From Paralvinella palmiformis (Eukaryota; Annelida; Polychaeta; Terebellida; Alvinellidae), in the NCBI GenBank assembly GCA_025642065.1, contig JAODUP010000474.1, positions 315,001 through 379,000 on the forward strand: a DNA stretch of 64,000 bases. The letters are read 5' to 3'. Below the pieces are notes generated by a model. That model did no database searches. It was given only the letters and a program-made list of their open reading frames with translations, and was not told where the DNA came from. The position numbers were made by a program, and so were the translations under genes. Shown one piece after another: positions 1-12,000 of the stretch (its first letter is position 1; each line of letters begins with the position of its first letter).

Positions 1-500
1 CCCCGAAGACATTGTTTTTTATTAACCTGTATTCGATATTTACAACACCCAGTTTTAAATTGCCTGTTATTCCATATATTTTACTAATGTCACATGGTTT
101 TGAACCCCACTGGCTGTCTGTTGGATTAGCTGGATAAATGCGGCATGTTGTATTTGTAGTTCCCGATATGTTTAGTTTTACTGTGACGTAACAACTATCT
201 TTTTGGTTAGCTCCTTTTGTATAACAACTGAGATGGAATATGCCTCGCTTCGTCGAAATCTGAATTTGAACATATTCTGAGAAACCGTGAGATTTTGGGA
301 TTCCTTGAAATGTATGTTTGGGGTGAAATAATCTCTAAGTAAGAGTTGAATATGTGTCTGTCGGTTTAAATAAGACATGTCTTCGTAGTTCACTTTCATT
401 TTCCGAATCTGTAGATATTATTGTATCCAGGAAATCAATATTCGGCTTATTTACCGTAACTTTCGATCCGATTGGTGGTTCGTGTATATTTAGTACATCC
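1..500 (-). mobile_element. Penelope-like retrotransposon relic (reverse transcriptase end)
   Basis: Translated on the minus strand, about 500 down to 350 reads VNKPNIDFLDT, then HVLFKPTDTYSTL, and in a second frame at about 340-200 SRFLRICSNSDFDEARH. These match the order typical of Penelope-like element reverse transcriptases: a FLD strand, a KPTD(T/S) motif, a block that normally reads close to HPxHT, then RIC followed by an acidic DF segment. The reading jumps frame and contains several stops, so this is a dead copy. The copy may continue beyond the left edge. The class call rests on motif order only; no terminal structure was seen. Confidence 0.6.
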
Positions 501-808
501 CAAAATCAAATCAATAAAATGTCTTTTCACCATGTGGCTATACCATAAATATATAATCCAGATAAAGATTATACGTATGTGGTTTTAACGTTGATTTATA
601 TAGGGCCTCCTCAAATTCAGTCGGGTAGATATCGGCATAATGACGTACCCAGTCACGGTCCATTGAAGTGTCAGCAGCCGGAATAAACTATTGCTTATTA
701 AAGAAAAAAATCGTTATTTTCACTTCATGAAAGCCTTTTAACACGATCATGATGAAGTGGCCGAGTTTCTTAGCTGTTTAAAGCTCATTATGGTCGTAGT
801 ATTTTCGA

Positions 809-840
<32 letters not shown>

Positions 841-852
841 TATGGTGCGTGC

Positions 853-916
<64 letters not shown>

Positions 917-1268
917 GTTATTTGTGATCGAAGTGAATAGTTGTTCATATGAGGAATAGTGTTGTTTGGTAGAATTCCAAAAACACGTACGTCGCAACTG
1001 ACTCCTCCAGTCGAACAGGTATCACATACAGCTGAGTAAGCAATAGCACGGGAACAAATAAAGTTCCATCCATAAAGCACGACTCAAAACTGACGAGGTG
1101 ACGTATTCCAACACTCCTTGGTATCTAAAGGTAGCTTTGTCACTGATACGGAATGATCCTGATGATCAGGATTATGGTACTATATGTAGTAATGGTCTTT
1201 ATCTGAAAAGATACAGAAGTGAAATATTGTATAAGTTAACAATTAATTTTTTTCCGTCACATTGATGA
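501..1268. other. Non-coding stretch with two TA-repeat tracts
   Basis: No convincing exon is visible. The stretch holds a short (AT)n tract at about 809-832 and a longer (TA)n tract at about 853-914. The apparent reading frames over the tracts (strings of Y and I) are products of the repeat and not genes. Confidence 0.6.
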
Positions 1269-2570
1269 ATACCATATATACTCGTGTATAGGCCGCACTC
1301 GTGTATAAGACGCACCTGGATTTAGGACCAATAGACCCCCTAGAGTCGAACCCGTGTATAAGACGAACTAAAATCTGTAAATTTATTCAAAACCCCCAAA
1401 GGAGCACTTCTTGAACGATTTGGTAATAATGCCAGGGTCGCTTTAATCCCAGACTGTTTTCACCCACTGTGTAACGATAGGTAACAACGGCCGCCTCAGG
1501 TTGTCTGCTGCTGTGCGTTCGTTTCCGTAATGCTGTTTGGAGTAGTTTATTAGTAGTTCCCATATGCCAGCTTGATGCGGCTTCTATGGTCATTCTTTGC
1601 GTGGCCTCATTTACCGTTCTGTTCAATTAGACACACTCACACATTTCAATAATAATGACACGTCTTAGATAGACCAAAAATAACATCTGCCTGGAATAGT
1701 TTATGGAGGCGGCCGTATTGGTGATAGTGCAGCCGTTTTCGTATCGCAGCTGATTTGGACCTACACCTTTTGTAGGATCAGGCTGTCGAACTTTTCTGGA
1801 TTTCTGCGCTTTCTCAGATTAATTGCGATCCGATTCATTTGACACCTCTAGATAAAAAATCACCATGTCCTGGTCGTTCCCAGACAGCCTTGGTACCAAC
1901 GACAGTCTGACCCTCACTACGTTACCCATAAATTATTACTTGACAACAGGCCTACGCCACGCTACTCATTGGGTCTGTGAAAATATCCATTTTAGTGATC
2001 TTTAGACTTCGAAAGTGCAACAACTCAACATGAAATTGTCCCTAAATTCTTAAACATACAGTGACTGGAACCTGTTAACGTGGCAGATAGCCTGGTTGGA
2101 TAATCTTAGCCAACTTTGTAGGAATTATAATCGTCGCGTAGTTATTTCTGTAGTTATGCCTACGCAATGGATGAATAAACAGTTATATGTTGTTACAAAA
2201 ACCGAATACATGTGATCAATCCGAACACTTAAAGTTCATGGGTCGATATTGTCGTTGGTTATGCCGGCGACCATGGAGGCTTGTGAACTTTACACTTTGT
2301 GGTCACGTCACTAATTAGAGCATCGGATTAAATAATCATGGCGGTTATCACGATTAAGTTGGCTTCGAAAGACAACATTTAAAACGCACCTAATTAATTT
2401 GTTTTTGTTCGTATATTCATTATTAACGTTAATTTTTTTATTGTATTTCCCCCTACATTATTCCAAATATTACCTTCCCTTTTAGTCTGACCCGTGTATA
2501 AGACGCACTCTCTTTTGGCGGCGATTTCGTGGTATCACAAAGGCGGCCTATACACGAGTATATACGGTAT
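1269..2570. mobile_element. 1.3 kb DNA element with terminal inverted repeats
   Basis: The left end reads ATACCATATATACTCGTGTA and the right end, on the other strand, ATACCGTATATACTCGTGTA: one difference in 20, followed on both sides by TAGGCCGC. Inside each end the motif CGTGTATAAGACG recurs as a subterminal repeat (about 1310, 1350 and 2490). The interior has no long open frame; the 79-codon frame on the minus strand at 1387-1626 is not recognisable. This looks like a non-autonomous or decayed cut-and-paste transposon. I could not settle the superfamily or a clear target duplication. Confidence 0.75.
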
Positions 2571-4090
2571 GTTATTTTATTTTTGGGTTGATTAGTTAAA
2601 TAGAGTATTTAATATATTACAAAGCATTTAATAATTTTTTTACCTCCAGATCTGGAACGCTCCCATCGGATATTTTTCGTGGCATACTTCTTAGTATACA
2701 AGTAGACGTTATAAATCAGTTGTGAACATATATTCTTGTTGTCCTTGATAATCTTCATAGTTATATTTGATAGTATTAGTATTGGTGGATTTCAGGGAAT
2801 CTATAATCGAACAGTATTCTTGGACCTTTTAAGGGATCCATCTGATGTGGAATTTATCACCTATATCCAACCAAGAATGGCTTCATGAAGTTTTAAATCC
2901 ATAGTTTCCTTGATCCCTTAGACTTAGAGGATTTTTTCATGATTATATTGTGATCATCCGTGTGAAAATAAATGTCCCACTTTGCCTAATCAAAGACTTC
3001 AATGTCACAATTTAATTTGTCCGAAACACAAATGTCAATTTTATTTTATGTTATAATATATATATTTGTTTTAATTTTATGCATAAAATGTGCGCAGGGT
3101 TGTTTTGTCCATTATTCTTATTTGTGAATGTAATTCTGTCCGGGTGTTTCCAGTCGGTTTTGTTCCGAGTGGGGATGCCGAATTAGTATTTAAAAATAGT
3201 ATGAGAAGAAATAATAATCTGATGTGGAATTTATCACCTATATCCAACCAAGAATGTGATGATTTTTTATTAAGTATTAAGATTCCAAAATGATTATGCT
3301 ACACATCTTCAGTGCGATCGAAATGGGAAAATATAAAATGCTCTCATACATTCTGCCAATTTATCTATCTAAGCCTTCATTACTTTAAATAATGACACTT
3401 TTATTGGAAACTGGCTGCAGACTAATATGCGATCAATCCCATCCATCATATGATTCCTATTAGGAAGCCATGCATATATTAAGGACAAATGAAATCCATT
3501 TATCAATAAAGCTTACACCAAACCTGACCCATTAACATGTAATGTAACTGAAAGTCTCGGATGTAGGTGTTGGGGAGGGGGGTGTTCCAGAACTGGACAA
3601 GGTCCATACTTGGCCACGAGAAGTTTATACTTATGACAAGAAATATAAATAACCTATTGGATCCCGTTGGATCCCATGGTACTTCCTCTCAGTTAACGAA
3701 GAGGACAGGTCGGAATCCGTTTCTACCTACACTGTATAAGCAACTGCATAAATGTTCAATAGCCAGATATTTAAAAGTAGACATGAAAATCGATCTGGTG
3801 CCAAGTTTGTCTCTAACCGTCATTAGTTACAATACACTGATCAATCTATAGAAGACCATATCTAATTAGTTGTTATGGTAATTTGGTCAGACAGATAAAC
3901 GAGCACAAAAGAAATGACAATTATTTATGTCGTCTTGATTACTACAGGTGTTAAAATGGTTTAATATCGAACAATAGTTCAGTTCGTTGTAAATTTCATT
4001 CTGTGAGGAAAATCTACTACCAATTGAAGAATTGTATTGTTGGTTTATTTGTTATTAGCTCTGTATATTACACCTGTATTTTAAAAACAC

Positions 4091-4134
<44 letters not shown>

Positions 4135-4678
4135 AGTCGTCAATCTCAAATCGATCCCACGTTAAACCACCATGGATTTTTCTGGCCCTGCCCTTGTAAT
4201 AACGTAATTTTTACCAGCGCTCATTTATACTTTAACAAACTTTTGAGTAATTGGTCCAGGTGAGAAACTATTTCAAAAACATTTTTTTATAAATATTATC
4301 AATAAAACAAGGCATTTGTTATTTCATATTTATTAACTAGAAATATTATTTGAATTTACTCCAGAGAAACCTTTTCTTTTATAGTTAAAGTTGTCAGGAT
4401 AAAATATCAATAGTTTGTGTCGATAGTGCTCTCCGTGTAGTCTTCGTTGATGTCTTATCATGCGAACACAGTTATATAATAATCCAACGAACACGAATAT
4501 TCGCGTGTACTTATAAGGACGCACGGTTTAAACGGAGACCCAAATTACGTGTATAAATTTCGGACATATGGAGAGAGACATTATTACACGGTATGACAGT
4601 GAAAGGAGTCAGGATTCGGTAAAACAGCAGTGAAATTGACGATTTCGGCTAAAACGGACTGAATATATTTATAACGCG
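2571..4678. repeat. Non-coding, repeat-rich stretch including a perfect 40-bp direct repeat
   Basis: Positions 2840-2879 and 3217-3256 are identical over 40 bp, spaced 377 bp. A (CA)n tract at about 4088-4111 runs straight into (TA)n at about 4111-4134. Short frames here (3090-3293, 3567-3851, 4003-4263) have no recognisable domain. The stretch includes the unmarked upstream region of the receptor gene at 4679. Confidence 0.55.
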
Positions 4679-5710
4679 ATGGCATTCTTCACAACAGAAG
4701 CCGTTCAAGAATATGAAAACAACCGTAGTTGGTCTTTACACGTTCAGGTGTTGGTCGGTCTAATTATCACAATGATAGGATTGGTTAACATCGTAACCAA
4801 CGTCTGCACCATCTTATCGTTCGCAACGGACAGAAAGCTTCGTATTGTCGCCAATTACTACATCGTCAACCTGGCTGCGACCGACCTGATCGTGGGCATC
4901 AGCAGCTTGCCATTTTACGCCGTCTACACGATCCTTCAGTGGTACTGGCCGTTCGGGTACACGTTTTGCAAGATTTGGAGCGTTCTAGACTTCTGGGTGT
5001 GCGCCGAGTCCAGCCTCACCATCATCCTCATCAGTCAGGACAGATTGGCCATGGTACGTAAAGGTCCCCGATACAGGATCTGCGAGACGCCGAAGAAGGC
5101 GCTCTGGAAGATCGGGATCAGTTGGCTGTTGGCCTTTCTCCTCTACGGACCCGCCATCATCGGCTACGACGTCTGGAGGGGCTACAGCACGGTAGCGGCC
5201 GACGACTGCGACGTGGAATTTGCGTCCGATTTCTGGTACACGTTGATCACGTCCACCATTGAATTCGTCACCCCGTTTCTGGTAATAACGGTTTTCAACG
5301 TCATGCTGTACTTGAATATTCGCCGTAGGGTGAAACTGCACCCGGTCAATATCGTCCACGGCGAAACCGAAGCGTCGAAGATGATAATAAGGCGGGACAA
5401 GAAGGCGGCGACCAATTTGGCCCTACTGGTTCTGGTCTACTTCATTTGTTGGCTGCCCTACGTTATCAGTACCGTGATTATCGCCGTCTGCGATACTTGC
5501 GTTGGCGAGGATCTGTACGAGTTCTTTAACTGGCTGCTGTGGTTGAACTCGTCGCTGAACTGCTTCCTGTATGCGCTGACCAACGAACGGCTGAGACGTA
5601 ACTACAGGAAGTGGTTCTGTTGGGCGTGTCACGTGTACAGACGTCACGTCGACAGCAACGTAGTGTCGCTGAATGACGCCAATAGCGAATCGGTATTTAC
5701 TGTCAGTTAG
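4679..5710 (+). CDS. Rhodopsin-family GPCR, histamine H3/H4-like amine receptor
   Basis: Intronless frame of 343 residues; an in-frame TGA at 4637-4639 shows the ATG at 4679 begins the frame. Seven membrane segments are visible. Class A landmarks: N41 in helix 1, D69 in LAATDL of helix 2, C97 and C177 for the extracellular disulfide, D104 in helix 3 (the usual amine-binding aspartate), CWLP at 257-260, and helix 8 from about 302. WLLAFLLYGPAI at 149-160 and ITSTIEFVTPF at 190-200, with E195 in helix 5, strongly resemble vertebrate histamine H3/H4 receptors. Oddities: DRY is DRL at 121-123, NPxxY is NCFLY at 294-298, and the third intracellular loop is only about 30 residues. One N-glycosylation sequon lies at N15. 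By family it should be a plasma-membrane, G-protein-coupled amine receptor; the ligand is unproven. Codons are GC-richer than the surroundings. A possible polyadenylation signal lies at 5988. Confidence 0.9.
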   Translation: MAFFTTEAVQEYENNRSWSLHVQVLVGLIITMIGLVNIVTNVCTILSFATDRKLRIVANYYIVNLAATDLIVGISSLPFYAVYTILQWYWPFGYTFCKIWSVLDFWVCAESSLTIILISQDRLAMVRKGPRYRICETPKKALWKIGISWLLAFLLYGPAIIGYDVWRGYSTVAADDCDVEFASDFWYTLITSTIEFVTPFLVITVFNVMLYLNIRRRVKLHPVNIVHGETEASKMIIRRDKKAATNLALLVLVYFICWLPYVISTVIIAVCDTCVGEDLYEFFNWLLWLNSSLNCFLYALTNERLRRNYRKWFCWACHVYRRHVDSNVVSLNDANSESVFTVS

Positions 5711-5987
5711 TCATGTCGCGTGTCTATGCGCATCTCGTCAAAATCAAATTGATATATGTTATAAATTGTAAAAAATACGAAAGATTATTCTGATGAAAAT
5801 TTGTGCTATTAGTCGTTGCTTTATTTTTTGGCAAACGATGCGTGCATAATACACATATATAAGCCCTAATACACAAGCTTGCGTGCACACACTTTTAGGG
5901 AGAGAGGGAGATAATCTTTTTGTAATATTTGTCTTAAATTAATTCTCTCAGTTTATCCTGTTAGCAGTGTTTTAAACTAAATTCAGC

Positions 5988-5993
5988 AATAAA
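5988..5993 (+). terminator. Candidate polyadenylation signal for the receptor gene
   Basis: AATAAA on the plus strand about 280 bases after the receptor stop codon. No nearer canonical signal was noticed. Confidence 0.4.
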
Positions 5994-6231
5994 CTATCTT
6001 ACAATTTTCGAAAATCAATAGTAGTCTATATATTCTACTTTTGCAGTGACGCAGTAGATCTGATGCATCCAGTTTTCCTTGCATACAGAAACTATACACA
6101 TTTTTAGGTTGAGGTTCAGTTCTTTTGTAAAATGTTTATAGTGGATATAAAAAACGGGCATTTCTGTTTTTCTCATTTATCAATTTAGTTTTTATTAGTG
6201 ATACTGAATCACATGTACAATGGACGAATCA

Positions 6232-6400
6232 CAACCCACGCTCGCCATCTAGCGAGATTCAGAGGAATCATAGATATGGGGTAGAACATTATATAGCAGC
6301 CAACGCTGGCCTGGTGCTTTAATTTGGTAAGCGGCAGTTCACCGATGAATGGTATTGGGAATTTGCCGTAATATTGCTTTAACATTAAGTCTGGTTCACA
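6232..6400 (+). repeat. Interspersed repeat, copy 1 (diverged)
   Basis: This stretch shares long, collinear similarity (my estimate about 70 percent) with the minus strand at 37300-37440: CAGAGGAA, GATATGGG, TAGCAG, CGGCAG and CACCGA blocks occur in the same order and spacing. The class is unknown; it may be a piece of a retrotransposon 3' end. Confidence 0.5.
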
Positions 6401-6601
6401 AGCAAGAGAAACAATGCGATTCCTGAGGCATATGATTAGGAGATAATTCATATCTTTTTACTAAAGAAATGATGTGTGCGTGTGTGTGTGTGTGCTCGTG
6501 TGTGTGTGTGTTTATGTACGATATAACTTTATTTGCATAATGCTTGCGTTGTTTTATAATGCCATATATAAGCAGCACAAACCTAATAAATAGTCATGGA
6601 G

Positions 6602-6785
6602 GGCGCCTCCGTGGTCTAGCGGTAGCGTGTTGAATTACAGATCACTACCAGCCCTGTTCGAATCTCGGCGTGGGCATATCTGACGGTTGTTTCATCTTTG
6701 ACTTCGCTTCATTACCTTTGGAGGTCGCTCGGCCCATTTAGCCTACCATGTCCACAAAAGTGGCCGTAAAACATCAATCATCTTC
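6602..6785 (+). mobile_element. tRNA-derived SINE, family A, full length
   Basis: The head carries RNA polymerase III promoter boxes: an A box in TGGTCTAGCGGTAGC at about 6612 and a B box in TGTTCGAATCT at about 6655. The body reads GGTTGTTTCATCTTTGAC, then GGTCGCTCGGCCCATTTAGC, and the tail ends in CATCAATCATC. The same layout recurs at 31827, 54708 (reversed) and in several truncated copies. Confidence 0.85.
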
Positions 6786-7420
6786 CAGCCGGTGTTTATC
6801 ACATGTGGTCTTTGCCGCTGATCGTGAAAGAAGATCATTTACATACGATACATATTGAGCTATTATCGCAAATCACGTTAAAACAATATGTTTTATTGTT
6901 TACCAGTTTTATACGTGATAACAACAACACCAGTAGTAGTAACAACAACAACAATAAATAATAATAATAATAACAAAACACCCATGTGTATATGTAAACT
7001 TGCGCACACGTGGACAAAGGCATTTTATTATTGAAACAAAATAATTGTAATAAAAATGACATAATCACGGACATTTGATCCTATTGTTTTATCCACTCAG
7101 TAATAAAAGTGTACAGTAACATAAGTTATGGCTCATATTTAACACGAGCCGTAACGTATGTCGTTCATTACCCACCGAGTCACGAGCGCTACTGCCGTCT
7201 TAGTAATAATTTTTGTATGATTAGCATATAATTAAAACATTTTCAATGACGTCTACATAATTGTTTATTATTTCCTCTTTGATTTAAATGTCTAGTAAAC
7301 ACCGAGAATCAGATGTTATGCGGTAATGTTAAGGTCAAATCTTGTACGCTACAACTGAGTCAGAAAACCGAAGCTCCTTAATTCGATAGTATTGTTCAAT
7401 ACATTCCGCATAACATCGTT

Positions 7421-7590
7421 GGATGATGATGATGGTGATTGATATTTTACGTCCACTTTTTGTGCACATGGTAGGCTAAATGGGCCGAACGACCTCCAAA
7501 GGTATTGAACCGAAGTCAAAGATGAAACACCCCTCAGATATGCCCACGCCGAGATTCGAACACGGGTGGTAGTGATCTGTGTATCAGTAG
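7421..7590 (-). mobile_element. tRNA-derived SINE, family A, 5' part lost
   Basis: Reverse orientation. It begins with the ATC-rich tail (TGATGATGATGGTGATTG), then the conserved body, and reaches the B box (ATTCGAACAC) but not the A box. Confidence 0.8.
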
Positions 7591-7599
7591 AATTGTCAG

Positions 7600-8720
7600 A
7601 ATAAGACAACAATTCAAAATATATACTGAACAATTCCTGGCTACGGGACTTCTTGATAGTAGTTATCTTTACGATCACACATAAGCTGTGGATTCTACAA
7701 AATTAATTTTTGTTGTTCTGGTTGTTCTTTCACTGTCTATTTGAAATCTCGTGGCTGTTAAATTGGTAACCTTGAGGCGAATAAAGCTTTATGTGGCAAA
7801 GTTAATTGAATTATTATTCTCTAAGTATCTTCACCCGTTGAATGAGGATGTTATGAGAAGGCAATTCAATGATAAAACACCGAGGGAACCATAACAACGC
7901 TTCATAAACGACTACTCATCGACCGATCAATAGTATGGCTTGAAGTTGGAGTTACGAACTAAGATCACACGCCACGAAGGAGATCGATTACATCAGTAAC
8001 TACCTAGAAGCCACACCCAATGATGCTCCACGGATGCTCCTAACAATAGACATTGGCATTGATCAAATCCGAACGGATACACCCAGATAAAAACTGATCA
8101 TTTTTTATCCAGACCATAAGAAGTCCTATCCAAGCTTTAGATTAGGAGTTTTTAACATAGAAAAAAAACTATCATCCTCAATGGTCTGGATCTTGTGGAG
8201 TAGGTAAAACAAGTTCGGTGAAACGAGTGAATCGATTTCGTCCATTCATGACATTTATAGGCGTTGAGCGAAAGTCAGACTAAAATATCCCGGTTCTAAT
8301 CTATACAGTGCCTGCCTACTACAAGTTATTCCTTCCCACTTGTTCACGACCCAACCCGTGCAGGGCTCTAATACCTAGCTGGAGGTTGGTCTTATACTAT
8401 TTGGAATAAACTCCTATAACTGGTATCAAGAAATAGAGTATGCTATCCGGGGAGTTGAATACGATGTCAGACGGTTCAGAGAGGGAGTTCGGCGGGGGGG
8501 GGGGAAGGGATGGCGACCCAGGATCCACAAATCACGTTTAAAAAAATGCTTTTCACATTTCACTGGGAAAAATATAATCCGTTTCACAGTTCACAATCCT
8601 AGTGAAAATCACCTAATAGTAACAAATTAACCGAAACTATAAAAAAAGAGATCTTCAAGGCCGTGAACCTCAAACCTGCACTGGTCATTATAATATAGTA
8701 GTAGACCTACCACTCCCTAT
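7600..8720. other. No gene seen
   Basis: AT-rich sequence without a credible exon on either strand. A G-run lies at about 8493-8502. No structured repeat was found. Confidence 0.5.
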
Positions 8721-8727
8721 AGTGAGC

Positions 8728-9080
8728 TCCGGTGGCCTAGCGGTTAAGCACCCACCACTTGGTGCCAACGGTCGCAGGTTCGAACCCCGTAAGAGGTCGA
8801 AACTTTTCCAGGGATTAATTTCTCGGCTCACTACATCGTGGGTGGTTGACCACGTTAAATGGCGCTGCCGTCTCCACTGAGTTATTTAAAATAAAGGGGG
8901 ACGTTAAAAACCCCCTGAGGACGTAAAACACTCTGGCAGTGACCACCCTCATGGTATTTCGGCTCCATCTTTCCGTACTGCTCCCCTGTGAGTGGTGGGG
9001 GAGGAGTTTTCAACCACTCCAACATAGAGGCTGTGCTGATTAAGCGACAGGCTGAGGATTCTCCCCGAACAACAAAACCA
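8728..9080 (+). mobile_element. tRNA-derived SINE, family B
   Basis: The head has an A box in TGGCCTAGCGGTTAAGC at about 8742 and a perfect B box, GGTTCGAACCC, at about 8777. The tail contains GGGGGACGTTAAAAACC, a common style of SINE end. The head differs from family A after the A box. Where the copy ends is uncertain; the reverse-strand frame at 8882-9091 is not a gene. Confidence 0.6.
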
Positions 9081-9090
9081 AACCAAACCA

Positions 9091-12000
9091 CTCCCTATGA
9101 GTAATTATAGTAATTTTGTGGCAACCAGCATATCATGCACATGCCCAGCCTACATATCATGAATCTATGATAACGTATAATGGTTTATCTCCCGGACCTT
9201 GTTGACAAAGGCTAACAATCTTTATAGGTATTGTCAGAGGGCTGCACAGAAAAACAGATAATAATAGCATAAACTTGTGCGATTTAAGCTTACCATCCTG
9301 ACTGTCTGCTAAACATGCTCGATTATCACACAAGCCAAATCAATATGAAGTCGCCACCTATCGAATGAAAGTTGTGGCACTTCTAGTTGGTGTCTATGCC
9401 GCGCAGATTACCTAATGCAAAATGGGGGGAAATCGACAATTGTCAGGCCAACTGCGCCATTTAGGGAATGTCCGTTTGCGGGTCACGTTTAACCGGGCTC
9501 GCTGAACCACATGATAACAAGTCTATTACAATTCCCAACTTGATGACTTATTTTCAATAACGTGTACTTTTTTGAGGCAAAAATAAACTGTCAACTTTCC
9601 CATACAAATAATCTTATCTATTTAGTAGCAAAAATAATTCTACGTTATATTAAATAAAAATGAAACTGCTACAACAACATGTAGGTCGATTTAGTTCTGT
9701 GAATCCCCCAAAACGTAAATTTATAAACAATTAGTTAATTACACTTATTGTTTCATACAAGGCTTCACTGACCCGCAAACCACAGTAGATGTGGACTGCG
9801 CATGCGTCGCGGAAATTGTCTATTCGTTGATTTATAGTTCATTGAGTACGACGATGGCATTATTTTTTACGAATTTCACGAGGAAAATGGGATGTCAATC
9901 ACAGATCACGAAGAAAATATACATGAAATAACCCATCACGAAGATATATATTTTCATGGTTCACAAGGATAATAAATTGTAAATCACAAATTTATTGCCG
10001 ATAACGGCTCACGAAAATACCCCTACATCCCCTCTTCAGATTTACATGGGAGCGCGGTTGTCTATTTATAAATATTTGACTCAGCGAAAGACATATATGA
10101 GTCTTTTTGGAGTCGCGCTTCTAAATTCGTACTTTAAAGAAGTAAAAGGGTGACGTTGCCCAAACAAAAACATTATGTCGAAAAGGTCAGGTAGCCTATT
10201 TTGAACACTAGGTGGCTTGGGTACACATATGACAAAGCTTAAATTTGTTAAATCCCCATTTATTAAGGTGGGTAATCTAATTTTTACTATAATCACCTTA
10301 AGACATAAGGTGATATAACACTCTGTGTTCTCGATCTATCTTTCACTGCTCAAGTCAATTAGTTGAGGGTGTGGTCCTAACCGTTGTTTATGTTCTCACC
10401 TCAGTATATGTTCTCTTGCTTTTCTGCATTTTGTTTACTGTATTTAATATTGACCTTATTGGAAAATCAATTGTGTCTGGAACTATCTCTAAACCAGACG
10501 AGCTTGTGGTGCTTTATAACTGACAGAAGAGGCACCTGGTCTTCGGTACATATACACACCTGTTACCTGACATGTTTGGTTTTGTGTTCAATCTAGAAGA
10601 TGCACACTAGCCATCTGAAGCGTTCCTTTTCTTCAAATCTCCGGATACACCGTTTTATCCACCTCCAGTTATCCGATCCTTAAAGGATTTCGGATACCAT
10701 AAGTGGTCTGTGGAATCTAGGCTACTACAAATAAATCATTAGCTGAGTGGTTTGCCAGATCCATGAGAGCTGCCTTTGTTAAGACATTAATAGAAATCCC
10801 CAGTTTGGACTATAAAGTTCTAAACAATATACCCTATCATTTACTTCTGCTGCCATCTTGTGGTTATTTTTGGAAGCAGGTGATCGGGTAACACATCAGG
10901 GCTCACTCGGATTGTACTGCATAAGTTCATACCTGTCAACCTCCGAGAAATGATACAGTAGTTTAGGATGAGTAAAACCATAAACGTGTCAACAAAACCA
11001 TAAGTTCACCGAAAACAGAACCACGATCACTTGATGTCAATTACTATTGATCGATTCTATAAATTCATTAAGATATAATGTAACGATTAGGTATTCACAT
11101 TGATCGTGACTGTGCTTGTTCAAATTGTTGGGCAGACAGTACGTAGGTCCTAACATGCATTACTAGTGCTCCGTGTTGTACTCGTGTGTGGGAGGTTTTG
11201 CTAGAGCCATAATCTCCTCTGATATATTAAACTCATAGTGAGACTTGTCGTTGCTGAGCTGGCACTGTTAACGTGCTGTCGGCGTGTCTTACGGCACTCT
11301 GTATGCACTTTACGGACAACACTTTCAAGATGAGAACAGCTAACATCACCATTACTTGTGCAAGTACGGGGAACCGCATCTGTCCCGTTATCGTCCTTAT
11401 CTTCACGATTTCACCTCAGTAACGATCAACAGTTTGCTGTACACCACTTTCTTCCACGACGATCCTAGTGTCCTCCAAAAGCTGGTCGTCCTCCACTTCT
11501 TCTTGGAATGGGTAGCATACATTTTGTTTTCTTCAAAACAAAGATGGGGCCGAGTATAAAGTACTTAAGCAATTATATCAACTACTAAGTATATAAAACA
11601 CTATTTTTACTAATCAGATTATTTTAGAAAATTCTAAATGGACTTCTTGACACTAGGAGCACTTCGACTTGCCAAGTAATTTAGCTAATGTGTTTTTTTA
11701 TATATATATCTGAACACTATTAGTTTATATAAAAAGTCCTTCCCTAGCTAACTTAGAAGTCGTTGTATTTAGTGATTCACGGTTGATCTAGACCAGTATA
11801 CTTCAGTTGTAGGATTTTGATGAAATCCTAACCATTAATATAGCTATGTCCGCCTAATAAGAAAAGCCTTCATGGAATTGTAGATTAAAATATTCTGAGA
11901 GTAGCTGGTCATAATGCCAAGTAAACTGGAGCATCTTGTTTTTAAAGAGAGTTGCTGTTGTAGAATGGCAAATTCTAGATTTGTAAATAGCGTATCGAAG

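Noticed and set aside
3090..3851. Plus-strand frames of 67 and 94 codons as genes
   Set aside because: No domain, no splice support, and one overlaps the 40-bp direct repeat.
4985..5647. Minus-strand frames of 124, 77 and 74 codons opposite the receptor
   Set aside because: Shadows of the receptor coding sequence; no homology-like features of their own.
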